NCBI GenBank assembly: GCA_963693085.1
Contig: OY856413.1
Span: 744,708,556-744,772,555 of the forward strand
Direction of reading: 5' to 3'
Source: Alisma plantago-aquatica
Taxonomy: Eukaryota > Streptophyta > Magnoliopsida > Alismatales > Alismataceae
Length of the DNA: 64,000 nt
In this document: piece after piece, positions 25,588 through 37,001 of the stretch
Numbering within the stretch: position 1 is the stretch's first letter
How the letters are laid out: each line of letters starts with the position of its first letter
Position numbers and translations under genes: made by a program
The notes under the pieces: model-generated
Told to the model about the DNA's origin: nothing
Seen by the model: the letters and a program-made list of their open reading frames with translations, nothing else
The model's database searches: none

Positions 25588-26112
25588 TCTTGAAGTAGAG
25601 GAGGAGAAGGCTTGCTTTCCCTTGAAGTTCTCTCATTGAGTCTTGAATACATCTCTGTAATGCCTTCTTTCTTTCCCATCTTGAAGTTCTCTAGGAGGTT
25701 GTTCAACATGTAGATCTTTGCCTCATTGAATTGCTTTTTGCCTTCATATGTGATGCACAACTTGTCCCAAATCTCATAGGCGGTGTCCCATGATGAGATA
25801 TGATTGAACTCTATGGGGGTGAGGGTGCGTAGAGGATGGTAATGGCATTGGCATTGAGTTGAGCCTCCTTAAGAGTAGCTTCACTCCATGTTGCAACAGC
25901 TCCGATTGGCTCCTTGTAATGTGTAACCATCACCTTCCACATATCAAAGTTCATCCCTTGAATGTAGGACTGCATCCGCCTCTTCCAATAAAGGAAGTTG
26001 GTGTCATCAAAGACCGGAGGACGCATGGAGAATCCTCCCTCTAGGTTGAGTGAACAAAGTAGGTTGTCTCCCATCTTCTCATCTCATGGGAGATTGTTGG
26101 AGAAGATCCTGA

Positions 26113-26124
26113 GCTCTGATACCA
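26113..26124 (-). other. Primer-binding site of element E
   Basis: TGGTATCAGAGC on the minus strand, two bases from the LTR end. Same initiator-Met tRNA type. Confidence 0.9.
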
Positions 26125-26126
26125 CT

Positions 26127-27569
26127 TGTTGGATCTAAGGGCTCTAGAAGGGGGGGGGGGGGGTAAATAGAGCTACACAATTTCTCACAAAAAAGATTAG
26201 ACCTTCAAATTTTTATCAATTAGGAGCAATAGCTTAATGGCAATTTGAAGTCCTATCTAAACAAGCATAGCAAGGATGAGAGAGATTGATAGCCAGGACT
26301 TGACAAAGGGATGTAGAGTGGTTCCACACTTCAAACTAGAAGTGAGTCAGTCCACTACCTAAAGAGGTCAACCTCTAGGACTTTGCAAGTGCTTTTCTCT
26401 ATTATATCACCAAAGAGATTTACAACAATAGACCACCAAAGGGCTTACCCATCCAAGCACAAGGAGATATCCACCTTACCAAGGAGCTTACCTACTTAGC
26501 TTGAACCTTCAGCTTTCACCAAGGTCTTACCTATTCGAGCTCAAGTCTTCCTCCTTGAAGGACTTTTCTTCTCCTCTTTGATCTTTTGCCTTTACCTTCT
26601 CCTTCACTTGGAGAAGATCACCACCTCTTCAACACCCTTGAAGAGGTCCAGCTACAACTCCTTCTTCACTCAATGGAGCTTTCTTCAGCTTTTCTTCATG
26701 TAAGAAGGGGGTAGGGAAGTAGTGGAAGATTGAGAGATTTACATGCACAAAGGTGGAGCTCTCTTACAATAATCCTAACTCACTCACAAATCATGAAATG
26801 AAGTGTAGACTAGAGAGAGAAAGGGGCTCAAGGAGTAGTAGCGCACTCAACTATATCAATGACCTTGAATGTAGTGAATGAGCAAACTTGGAATGAACTC
26901 CAAGGGGTCCTATTTATAGTTGTGGGTGCTCCCTTGAGTTGAGGAATACTTCATGCAAAAATATAGCCATTTTCCCCAAAGCAACAGATCTATTTTCAGC
27001 CAAAAAAGTCACCAATGGTTATAATCACTTTTTATGCATTTTCCGTATAGTGCATTCGATCGAGTTTCAATAAAGGTAATTCGACCGATCGACTAAAAGA
27101 CAAACCCAATTTTCAAACTATTGGTTGAGTTTGTCTTGGGAAACTCGACCGATCAAGCAAAATCATATTTGGTTAGTAAGTCATTCGGTCAAGTTTTGTG
27201 GGTGCACAACTCGACCGACGCCTATCTTCAGAAAATCAATCCATGGGATCGGTCAAGATTGGAACTCGACTGATCAACGACTTGTGATCATTTTATAATT
27301 TGGCTAAAAAGTAATTAAACTTGGTACTAAGTGTCCCACATATTTTTTTACAAGTCATATCATTGATACAAGTGATTACAAAATTCTTCTAAGGTCGTTT
27401 GAAGTGATTTCCTTATTAGCACACTTGCATTGCATTTGACTTGAACTTTGACAAGCTAGAGCTTGTGTAATTTGATCCTTTTCATGTACCTAAAGCCCGA
27501 GATCAATCTTAAATACACATATTATATACATATGAATGGAATGGTTAAGTCATTATCAAAATATGGACA
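26127..27569 (-). repeat. Element E 5' LTR (right boundary approximate)
   Basis: The left edge TGTTGGATC next to the primer site is firm. The right edge is placed at GGACA just before sequence that reads as a different copia element, and could be off by tens of bases. It contains a run of 14 G (26150-26163) close to the terminus and a motif around CTCGACCGATC that recurs in both orientations between 27050 and 27290. The only other copy is outside the window, so the LTR length cannot be confirmed. No coding gene is seen. Confidence 0.65.
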
Positions 27570-29275
27570 ATGTATAACCTCTAGGTCAATAGAGCCATCT
27601 TGGATGAAAATCATGTTTCTGACCTTCTGTACCAAGGTTTAGAAACCTTCTGATGATGCTCCCCATGTCCATGTAGCTCCTCATTAGAAGTTTGATCCTT
27701 GTTTCTATCATATCTCTTCATCATGTAATCCCACTTGAACTTTAGTGGTCTCCAACCCTTGGGAAGCGCCACAAGCTCATAGGTATCATTCTTCTAAAAA
27801 GAAGAGATCTCCTCCTACATCATCTGATGTCGCTGTGCTTTATGTCAATGAGTTTGTACCTCATGATAAGTCTCTAGCTCCCCTTGATCAATAAGAAGAA
27901 TATACAGAGATGTCGTATATCTGGATGAAGGATGACAAACTCTATCAGACCTCCTCAACTGCTGCTATGAGGACTCTGTCTGGTGATGATCTTTCTCCCC
28001 CTACCTAGAGGTCTCTAACTATGAATCTCAATCACTCAATTGTGTGTCTGGAATAGGAACACTCAATGTGCACTCACTCTGCTGCCCAAGGTGATCTTGC
28101 TACTCTTCTTTGTCATCTGAAGACTGCACATGTGAAGAAGCTGAAGCATCTTCATACTCATCATCAAAAGAACTATCACCTAATCCTACAACCTCTACAC
28201 AATCACTCTCAGGCTCTATAACTGTCTGACTCTCACAGAAAGTCACATCTTTATGTCTGCTCATGGTCTTTTTTATAGGATCTGATAACTAGTAGCCAAA
28301 CTGATGATGTCCATCTCCAAGAAAGATACATGGCACCACACTATCATCCAACTTTTGCCTCTTTTTCTTTGGAACATGTGCATAAGCCTTGCACCCAAAT
28401 ACTCATAGATGATAATAGGATGCATCCTTTCATGTCCATACCTTTTTAGGTATATCAAACCCCAAAGGAACTGATGGAGATCGATTAATTAGATAGCAGA
28501 CAGTACATACTGCCTCACCCCACAATGTCTTTGGCAACTTTGTAGTCTTCAACATGCATCTAACTTTCTCCACTATGGTACGGTTCATTCTCTCAGTTGT
28601 ACCATTGTATTGTGTTGTGTTGGGCTCAGTCCTTTCATGTCATATTCCATGTTGTGCATAGTAATCCTGGAACTCTCTGGAGGTGTACTCTCCTTTATTG
28701 TTTGTGTGGAGACACTTCAACTTTTTCTCTATCGCCCGGTCCACCATGGCATGAAATTTTTGATAACACTAAAAGACCTGATCCTTGGTCTTCAACAAGT
28801 AGGCCTAAACCTTCCTAGATGCATCATCAATGAATGTGACAAAATACCTATTGCCACCCAGTGAAGCCACCTCAAACAGACCGCAGACATCTGAATGAAC
28901 TAGTTGTATAAGTTGTGACTTCACCTTTGATCTTGTCTTGAAAGAAACACATCGATGCTTTCCTATCTAACATGCGTCAAATGAACTGAGACCAGTATCC
29001 TTGCCACAAGGAATCAATCTCTTCTTTGATAAAAGATTCAACCCTTTCTCGCTCATGTGTCCTAGTCATCTATTCCATAAATCTGTCTAGTGATCCTCAA
29101 TTGCATTTATATGGCCTCCTTTGATCACCTTAAGTTGGGTATTGTACAATGTGCGACACAATTTGCCTCGTACAATAACCAAAGACCCCTTGGTGATCTT
29201 GCATTTTACACCACCAAAATCCTGATGACAACCTTCTCTATCAAAGAATGAACCAAATATCAAACTCAGTCACAA
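27570..29275 (-). pseudogene. Element F: Ty1/copia integrase and start of RT (Tork/Tnt1-like fragment)
   Basis: Read on the minus strand from about 29230: GAG-pre-integrase (GSLVIVRGKLCRTLY, then LWNRWLGHMSEKGL), integrase core with QLVHSDVCGL and RYFVTFIDDASR, an HTNNKGEYTS segment and NGTTERMNRTI, then the C-terminal AYAHVPKKKRQKLDDSVVPC block with FLGDGHHQFGY, and finally the first RT block KNDTYELVALPKGWRPLKFK near 27760. The second catalytic Asp of the core is Asn (28700-28702), a single G-to-A step. A handful of in-frame stops are present, but phase is largely kept over about 1.4 kb. Gag, protease and most of RT are missing, and no LTR is recognised on either side. The left edge abuts the LTR of element E. 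Confidence 0.85.
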
Positions 29276-29582
29276 ATCTACATGCAACTGACACTTATTT
29301 GAACACAAATGTATCCAATCCCAATAATTCTAGAGAAGCTAGAATTCCCATGAGTACTTCTTTCTCCATGCCTAAATCAAATCCAATGAAGAGAAGATAA
29401 AGCTGGTGGTGATGCATATGAATGGTGAGGATATCATTGATAGATATGGGGATTTTATCATCTTATGAATCAATAGATCTGGATGATTCATATTTTGATT
29501 TCTCATGGCATATTTTTCACAATGATATCATTGATAGATATGGGGTTATTGATGTGCATCTTCCTTAGTATTGTCTTAGCAA
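29276..29582. other. Unassigned junction sequence between elements F and G
   Basis: I see no protein match. A 22-bp direct repeat starting GATATCATTGATAGATATGG occurs at 29430-29451 and 29524-29545, 94 bp apart. The sequence could be decayed Gag or leader of element G, or host sequence. Confidence 0.4.
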
Positions 29583-32500
29583 ACTACACTAAATGGGATC
29601 AGTTAAAGAGTACCACAAAGAGCTCGAAAAGCATGCTCATCTCACCTCTAGTTTTCATGAGTCTCACCTTTTTGAGATCTTCTTGTAAGTACTGAAGGAT
29701 GAGATCCAATGAGATTTGCTATTGCAAGGAGTAGTAAAGACTTCACCATGGGTAAATGTTCATGTATAGAGCTTTCTTAGTGGAAAAACAACAATCCAGG
29801 GGAAACCATAGAAGCAATCTACTCCACTAATCGCTCAGAGACCAAAATAGAGCTATCACACTACCTACGACTGGTAACAAGCCTGAAGAACCAATTTAGT
29901 GTATCACTGAGAATCCATAACTAGTTGTAAAGCAGTACTAGCCAAGTCTTCTTTTACAATGGATGGTGGGGATTTGTTGATACCATTTGATTGTGGGCAA
30001 TGTTGGGGCCACTTCAGGTCCTAGTCATCTTGGATTCAGGTATAACTAAAATTTTATAGATCAAGCTATAGTGAATCCTTCACTCGACAATAATCTTTAT
30101 CTAGATAAGGGGGAGGCTATCATTTTGGGGAGGGGAGCAATTTCTTATTTAAAAAAGGTACCTCCATTACCAATTATGTTCCAGGGTTGTAAGGAAGTGA
30201 TTGACGTGTATATCATGAAGATAGGGAGATATGATGTGGTGTTGGGAGTGGAATGGCTTAAAATAAAGGGACCGTCTACTTAAGAATTCTTTAATAACAT
30301 TGTGTGTTTTCCATATGGTCAGCCATCATTTCAATTATAGGGTCTGAAACAAGCTATTTTTGCATTGGCTCAACCATATGTTATCATCACTTCAATGGCA
30401 AAGGAGAGACAACTATTTCTTGTTTCTTCTGAACCCCAAACTCTTCTACACCCACTCCACTCGTATTTTTAAATCCCATTAACAAGTTCCCTACTATTTT
30501 TTCCAAACCTACATCCCTACCACCTTCCAAACAACAAGATCACCACATACCTCTCCTAGATAAATCTAAACTACTTTCCACACTACCATACTACTACCCA
30601 TAGTTTTAGAGTATATAAATAAGAAAAAGACGTTACAAAGCTTCTCAAATAAGGTTATGTTCATAGAAGCATTAGTCCTTTCTAGACTCTGGCATCACTG
30701 GTAAAGAAAGTGAATGGGAGTTGGTGTCTTTGTATTGGTTATCTCAATAAATAGATGATCAAAGAGAAGTTCTCTATCCCAATCATTGATGAACTCTTGA
30801 ATAATGCTACAATCTTCAAAAAGCTAGATTTATGCACAAGCTACCATCAAATCTGTGTCACAAATGAAGAAACAAAGAAGATGATGTTTCAGACTCACTA
30901 AGGTCACTATGAATACAGAGTGATGCCTTTAGGCCTTTATGATGCACCATCAACCTTCCAAGTATTAATTAATGAGGTCTTCTACCCCTTTCTCTAAATT
31001 TTTTTAGTATAATTTGTTGACATTTTGGTTTATAGAAAGTCTCTCACAAAACATATTGATCATTTATCTACCATCTTTCTAGCCACATAGGACTCATCTC
31101 TCCATGTGAATATGAGCAAATGCACATTTATTGTACCAGAAGTGATTTATCTAGGCAAAATTATGTCTAGCACTGGTGTTCGGCCAGACCCAGCTAATTG
31201 CAAGCTATTCAAGACTATCCTACCCCAAAAACTTAGTTGTGTGGGTTACTGGGCACAACAAATTATTATCATAAATTTATTGCAGGATATGCTTCCAGAG
31301 CAACACCCCTACAACAATTGTTGTGTAAAGATGCCTTTCATTGGGATTCATCAACTGATTTTTCCCTGGCTGATCTATAAAAAGCGTTGAGTCTACATCC
31401 ACTATTAGACCTACCCAACTTCAATCAACCATTTGTAGTGGAATCTGATGCATCAAGCACTAGCCTTGAAGGTGTCTTAATGCAACAAGGACACATGATT
31501 TCCTATTCAACCATGCTTTAACTCCAAGATTGCTGTATTTTTCCACATATGAAAAGCAACTGGAGGCTTTGGTCATTATGATCACTAAATGGTGCCAATA
31601 TCTATTAAGGGCTCCATTTCTCACTCTCGCGGATCACCACAACATCAAACACTTAATAGAACAACACATTCATACCCCAACTCAATAGAAACATATTGCT
31701 AAAATAATGGGATATGATTTTTCTATGGAATCCAAACATGGGCGTCGTAATAACGTGGTTGATGCATTATTAAGACTCCCTTTCACCTTTGAGTCCTTTC
31801 ACATTTCTTCTTTCCAACTAGATTGCACAGTGACACTACATAAAGAATACTCCTCCTTGTCAAATTTGTAGCATCTGCTTCTCACATTTAATCAAGGTCA
31901 ACTGAATACAAGTATGTATGCAATGGAGAAAAGAATTCTTTTATACAAAGGCAGAACTCTGTAGCAAAGATTCTTCTCTGAAAGGGGCCATCCTTCATGA
32001 TGCTCATAATGCACCAGTTGGAGGTCATTAGGGATTCAAGAAAACTCTCCATCATGTCTAGTGTGATTTCTATAGTCAAGGACTTGACACTGATGTTCAA
32101 AATCTTGTTCATGAATGGCATGTGTTCCAACAAAAGAAATACCTGACCTCATCACCAACAAGATTTCTTCAATCACTGCCCATTCCCAACCAGATTAGGG
32201 AAGATATTTCAATGAATTTTATATAAGGTCTATCCACTGTTCGCAATGTTTCAACAATCTTGGTGGTAGTGTATCGTCTGAGTAAATATGGTCATCTATG
32301 TGAATCATCCATATACTGCAAAGTATGTTGCTTCTTTATTCATTTATACTATCTTCAAACTTCATAGCCCGCCAAAGTCAATTGTGTGTGATAGAGACTG
32401 GGTGTTCCAATCTACTTTTTGGAATAATTTTTTCTCAAATGGGCACGAAACTATGTTATTGCAATTCATACCACCCATAGTCGGATGGCTAGAAAAAAGT

Positions 32501-33001
32501 AGTTAATCTTTGCTTAGAAACCTACCTTTGATGTTATTGTTCTCAACCACCAAAGGACTGGCCCTAGATGATTACTTGGGTTGAATATTTGTATAATACA
32601 TCTTGGCAATTAGTTGCAAACACAACCACATTTGAGATTGTATATGGTCAACCTCCACCTTCTTTAATTCAATATGTTAAGGGGACTACAAAATTTCGAA
32701 CAATATATTAATTGTTCACAGTTTGAGATACATCCTTTTCTCAACTTAAGCACTTCCTGAATAGAGCCCAAAATCAAATGGTGCATCAAGCCAATAAACA
32801 TCGTCCATCTGTGGAATTCCATATTGGTGACTTAGTCTACCTGAAGTTGCAAACATATTGTCAAAACTCATTCACTTTTCATGCTCATCAGAAGTTATCT
32901 ACTAAGTATTATGGAGCTTTTCTGATATTAGAACACATAGGTAAAGTAGCTTACAAATTATGACTTCCTACGTATTCTATGATTCACCTAGTGTTTCATG
33001 T
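29583..33001 (+). pseudogene. Element G: decayed Ty3/gypsy gag-pol (probably Reina-like), truncated by element H
   Basis: Domains survive in order but in changing frames and with many stops. Gag trace with SVKEYHKELEKH (about 29600). Protease with ILDSG and DVVLGVEWLK (30030-30270). RT with SIPIIDEL and LDLCTSYHQI (30770-30990), where the FVDD box reads FVDI near 31020, and then VNMSKCTFIVPEVIYLG (31105). RNase H trace (31380-31800). Integrase with PPKSIVCDRDWVFQSTFW (32370-32430). C-terminal block GDLVYLKLQ with GKVAYKL (32830-32960). The YLKLQ and GKVAYKL signature resembles Reina-type chromoviruses rather than Tekay. No LTR is recognised. The C-terminal coding region stops where the LTR of H begins. 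Confidence 0.75.
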
Positions 33002-33879
33002 TGTTGGAATAGGAAAAGGATCCGGACCATGAATAATTGGATTTGGACATGAGTAGGAGTTGGCTTGTGCTACCAATCCTAATAAGAGTCAAATATAAAA
33101 AGGGAAAGAAGATGGTTTCCTATGTGCAACATGGAGTTGGACTCGGAGTTGGACTTGGAGTTGGACAGGGATTTCTAGTTGCAACCACATACCATGGATG
33201 CCTATAAATAGAGTCCCTAGGGGAGGCCATGGAGATCATCCCACTGGTTGAGGTGTGATCCCTCCAATTGCTTGTTGGTGCCTTATTTGGTAGAGGATGC
33301 CAGAGAACAAGGAAAACTATAGGAGCTCTCTTGGTAAATAAGAGAGGGTCAGTGACTTTGCCTTGAAGTGAAGTAGCAGTTGATAGTCAGTGACACATTG
33401 GGTGCACTAACAGAGCAACTCTCTTGGTTGATAAGAGAGGGCCAGTAACTTTGCCTTGAAGAAAAGTAGCGGTTGGCAGTTACAGACGTAGTGTTGCCAT
33501 AGTGGCAACGGTCCAACCCAATCAATGATCACAGTGGCATCAAGAAGTCCCCAGTAATGATAGTGGCCTCATGAGGAGATCAAGTAAAGAGGGAGGTTTT
33601 TTACACACTGGATGTGATTCTCTTCTTCCTCATCTTTGTTCTCGTATGGGGAGGGCTACCTAGATTTAAGGGTAATTAAATCCAGGCAGTGTGAGTTGTA
33701 ATCTTAATTACATGGTGCTTATTGGCCGGTATTGCCCTATGGTTTCTCTCTCCTTGTCTTGGGGAGAGTATTCCATGTTAAATCTGATGTTTCTTCTCTG
33801 GGTTTATACACTTGTTGGTAATTCTCCTAAAATAAGTTTTTGTCGCATCCGGGACCATATCGGTACAACATCCCCAACA
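33002..33879 (+). repeat. Element H 5' LTR (Ty1/copia, 878 bp)
   Basis: Starts TGTTGG and ends CCAACA, the inverted ends usual for copia, and is followed two bases later by a primer site. It interrupts the C-terminal coding region of element G. A near-duplicated 70-bp stretch (about 33320-33390 and 33410-33490) carries CTCTCTTGGT and AAGTAGC. No second copy of this LTR occurs in the window. Confidence 0.85.
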
Positions 33880-33881
33880 AG

Positions 33882-33893
33882 TGGTATCAAAGC
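33882..33893 (+). other. Primer-binding site of element H
   Basis: TGGTATCAAAGC, one G-to-A change from the initiator-Met type found in A, B and E. Confidence 0.82.
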
Positions 33894-33914
33894 ACAGGCT
33901 ACAGATATTGGTCC

Positions 33915-35040
33915 ATATGGGGAAGGATGAAGATGTGATGATTACAAAGCTGAGAAGCACAAAATGGCAGATTTGGAAACCCAAGATGGAGGATATTCTC
34001 TATTGCAAAGGTCTATACATTTTGATAGAGGGACAAATGCAAAGAGTACGTCTACTGAAGACTAGAAGAAATTTAACAAGAAGACTATTGGAATAGTTCA
34101 AAAGTGGCTTGACATTTCTATTTTCCATCACGTCTCAGAAGAGACCAATGCCAAAGATCTACCAGATAAGCTCAAGAAGTTATATGAGCAGAAGACTACC
34201 ACAAATAAATATTTCTTGGTAAGAAAGTTGGTGAACCTCAAGTACCGGGACGGTACAAGCATCACCGAGCATATGAATGAATTCCAAAGCTTTGTAAGTC
34301 AATTGGGGTCCATGAAGATGGTTCTTGATGATGAACTCCAACCTCTAATTCTTCTGGGATCATTACCTGACAGTTGGAAGATGCTTGTAGTGATAGTAAG
34401 CAATTCTACACAGGTAGGCGAGTTGACACTTGACCAAGTGAAGAGAAATTTGTTGAATGAAGAGACTTGACCACGAGCCTCAAGTGACAGCAGATCAGAG
34501 GTGCACTTCACAGAGAGAAGAGACGTTGATAGAGTGAGAGACCATTGTAGATCTTAGAATTGCGGTGAGTCTTATAACTATGGGAAATCTCATGGTAGAT
34601 CCAAGTCGAAGAGTAGTAGAGGGTGCTTCCATTGCGGCAAGCCAGGTCATTTCAAAAGGGATTGCAAAAAGAACATGGATATGAAGCCAAAGATAAGAAA
34701 GATGACGACAAGAATACTAAAGCAACAATCTTATATGATAGGGACGATGATGATGATGTGGCCATAATAGTCTAAGAGAAGTGTTTGGGTGTTGATGATG
34801 ATGATTCTAAGTGGGTGGTGGATATTGTAGCTTCTTATCATGCTTCACTGAGTAAGGAATTCTTCACTTAATGCAGGAGGGGAGATTTCGGGAGGTATAT
34901 ATTCTTGGATCAAAACTTATACACAAAAGAAGTACATTGAAAAAAACACGAAGGAAGATGGAAAACCATTGGAACAAAAACCTTAAAAAAGGAGTCATGT
35001 TTTGAAGAAAAAAAGATGGTTGTCGATCGATAATGTGACA
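33915..35040 (+). pseudogene. Element H: copia gag and start of protease (Tork/Tnt1-like), truncated
   Basis: Plus-strand Gag remnant in about three frames. WQIWKPKMEDILYCKGLY lies in 33881-34096, and RDGTSITEHMNEFQ with LILLGSLPDSWKM in 34216-34470. It is followed by an intact zinc knuckle CFHCGKPGHFKRDC (34624-34665) and a damaged protease start (KWVVD then ASYHASLSKEFF, 34808-34870). This order and the ASYHA block are those of Tork/Tnt1 elements. After about 34900 I lose the match, and near 35050 the sequence becomes a minus-strand copia element. RT, integrase and the 3' LTR are absent. Confidence 0.82.
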
Positions 35041-35044
35041 GGCT

Positions 35045-36462
35045 ATGAGAATAGTTTCAGACCAACAAGTCTAAGGTAATTTACCTGAAAACATAATAGT
35101 ACAAGAGATTATGAAGTAAATGATGATTTTTACACCCTGCCATCCCATTTGGTTGTGGGGTGTGAGTGTAGGAACATAGATGGATGGTTCCATTTCTATA
35201 GAAAATAGAATTCACTTGAGACGAAACATATTCCATAGTTCTACCATTAAGAAAAATTCTATTCAGTTTATAAAATTGTGTGGAAATCATTTTTTAACAA
35301 TTCAAAAAATACCACTCATTTCATCATAATATTTCAAAAGATATAACCACCATGAAAGAGAATTCATCAACAAAGGTAATGAAATAAGCATATCTGTTAA
35401 AACCAATTAATCAAAAGGGACCACTAATGTCACTATGAGTAACATCAAAGGTAGCTTTGGAACAAAGACTAGTTTTCTAGAGTTGGATGCTAGCATAGAG
35501 GTCCCAACATTACCTTGATTGTAGGCTAGATGCGCTGAAGTTGTCACAACGGATTGCATAGTCACAGAATCTCCAAGTTCTGTAGATTATTGAGGAACCT
35601 ATTGAGATGCCTCTAGAAGTTGTTCATACATAGCTGAATAGATGGTAATAGACTGATTGCCTGATCCTTGGGCAACATGGGAAATCCTAGCTTTATAACC
35701 GTACCCATGGGGATGACTGTGCTTTTGATATCAACTTTCCTCCAAGTGGCCTAACTTGTTACATAAAGTGCATTGTCGCCTAAGGGGATGTCCCCCATGC
35801 TCACATCCTTGTCCACCAGCAATGGTAGTGATTGCAAATTGTGAATCTAATGGAGTAGAGGTCAAGTGGTGGACATCAAAGTACTGGAGAGGGAGAAGAC
35901 ATCTTCTAGAGTGGGAAATGTTTCACCACCCAAGATAATGTTGTGGACTGGATCATATTCAGCATGAAGGCCATTGAGAAACTTGGCCATGAAAAGATGG
36001 GCCCTCTCTTTGGTTTGATCCTCAGAAGAGACAGGCTAAAAATAGTCAATCTACTGACACAGGCTGACAATAGAATCGAAGTATTCATCAAGGGTCTTGT
36101 CACCCTAGTTTACACCAAAAAGTTTACCCAAGATTTATAAAGCATCAAAAGTTTCCTATTCTACATGTAGTGGCAAAGGACACACCCCACACATCCTTCA
36201 TAGTTTTATAAAAGATGTACTTGGAGTAAATAGAAAGTTCCATATTGTTCCATAGTCATATTTGCACTTGGCTATTTCCCTATTTCCATTTGGGGGTATC
36301 CTCAACAAGTTTTTCAATGAAATTCACCTTGAATATGGACTCTAGGGGTGGTTTGGATAAAATTCTTCCATAGAAGGTAATTTTCTCTGTTCAACCTGAT
36401 TATGGGAATAAGAGCATTGTTATTATAGACAATCATCTAAGGTGAATCTTGTCATCAGCCAT
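35045..36462 (-). pseudogene. Element I: Ty1/copia gag to integrase fragment
   Basis: Minus-strand copia remnant. Gag begins at ATG 36460-36462 (MADDKIHL) with a damaged NYLLWK block, then ELSIYSKYIFYKT (about 36200), a zinc-knuckle remnant with QCTLCNKLGHLEES (about 35745) and a long linker. The integrase has HSDISGPF and YAYFITFVDEFS (about 35370-35460), then the TPQPNGMAG block within 35081-35290. Several stops and frame changes are present. The fragment ends within the integrase near 35050, where it meets element H in opposite orientation. The rest of pol is missing. Confidence 0.75.
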
Positions 36463-37001
36463 GTCTTCAGACAAATTGAAAAGTGAAACTGGTAGGAAGT
36501 TGGTGGAGAAATATATCAATGTAGTACACTAGTAGAACAACATTGAAGAAGGATATCACAATACTACAACGTTTAGAACAATGGTGGATATGATCAATTA
36601 CTAGTAAGACAGTGTAGTAGGAGGATAAAGATAGAAAGAAGCACACCTTGAAGAAATATTACAAAAATAATAGACTGTGATAGGAAGGAGATAATAGATC
36701 CTTAACAATTATTGACACTCACCATGCACATAGGAAAAATACAAGGAGAGGAAAATAACAAAAAAGGAAAGTTTTGGGTTTTTACAACCTTTTTTAGAAA
36801 CAATTTCATACAATGTCAAGATGAACACGCCACCGGTCAGATCTTGTGGGTGAAAGAAAAGGAGATGAGTCTAAATCAGATTCTTGTATAGGTTGATATG
36901 CCAGAAAGTGCCCATTATCGAGGGGTTATAGTTGCAACTTCAAAGGGGGAGGTGACCTAAGACTACCATATTGAAGATGTGGAAAACTAGGATAGGGAAC
37001 A
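36463..37001. other. Unassigned sequence upstream of element I gag
   Basis: By position this should be the leader and part of the 5' LTR of element I, but I find no convincing primer site and no second LTR copy. It is split by the insertion of element C at 37002. No gene is seen. Confidence 0.4.

Larger units (their letters stand above)
23724..26126 (-). pseudogene. Element E: Ty1/copia gag and first part of pol, interrupted by element B
   Basis: Minus-strand copia remnant whose right end joins a primer site and LTR at 26127. Gag starts at 26074 (MGDNLLCSL), with YWKRRMQSYI typical of copia Gag. A CCHC zinc knuckle is intact (25546-25587). A lysine/glutamate-rich segment likely to form a coiled coil follows (about 24700-25300). 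The protease has WIVDSGCTNHMTG (Asp at 24340-24342), followed by a GAG-pre-integrase domain with LWHCQLGH (about 23930) and the start of the integrase core (LLHIDLFGPM). Reading passes through at least three frames, so there are frameshifts near 25800, 25300 and 24000. The integrase is cut at 23723 by the LTR of element B. The downstream part (rest of integrase, RT, RNase H) must lie beyond the left edge. Motifs suggest the Maximus/Sire branch. Confidence 0.88.

Noticed and set aside
28273..28458. 61-codon minus-strand frame as a separate gene.
   Set aside because: It is an out-of-phase shadow of the copia F integrase C-terminus, whose true frame reads AYAHVPKKKRQKLDD.
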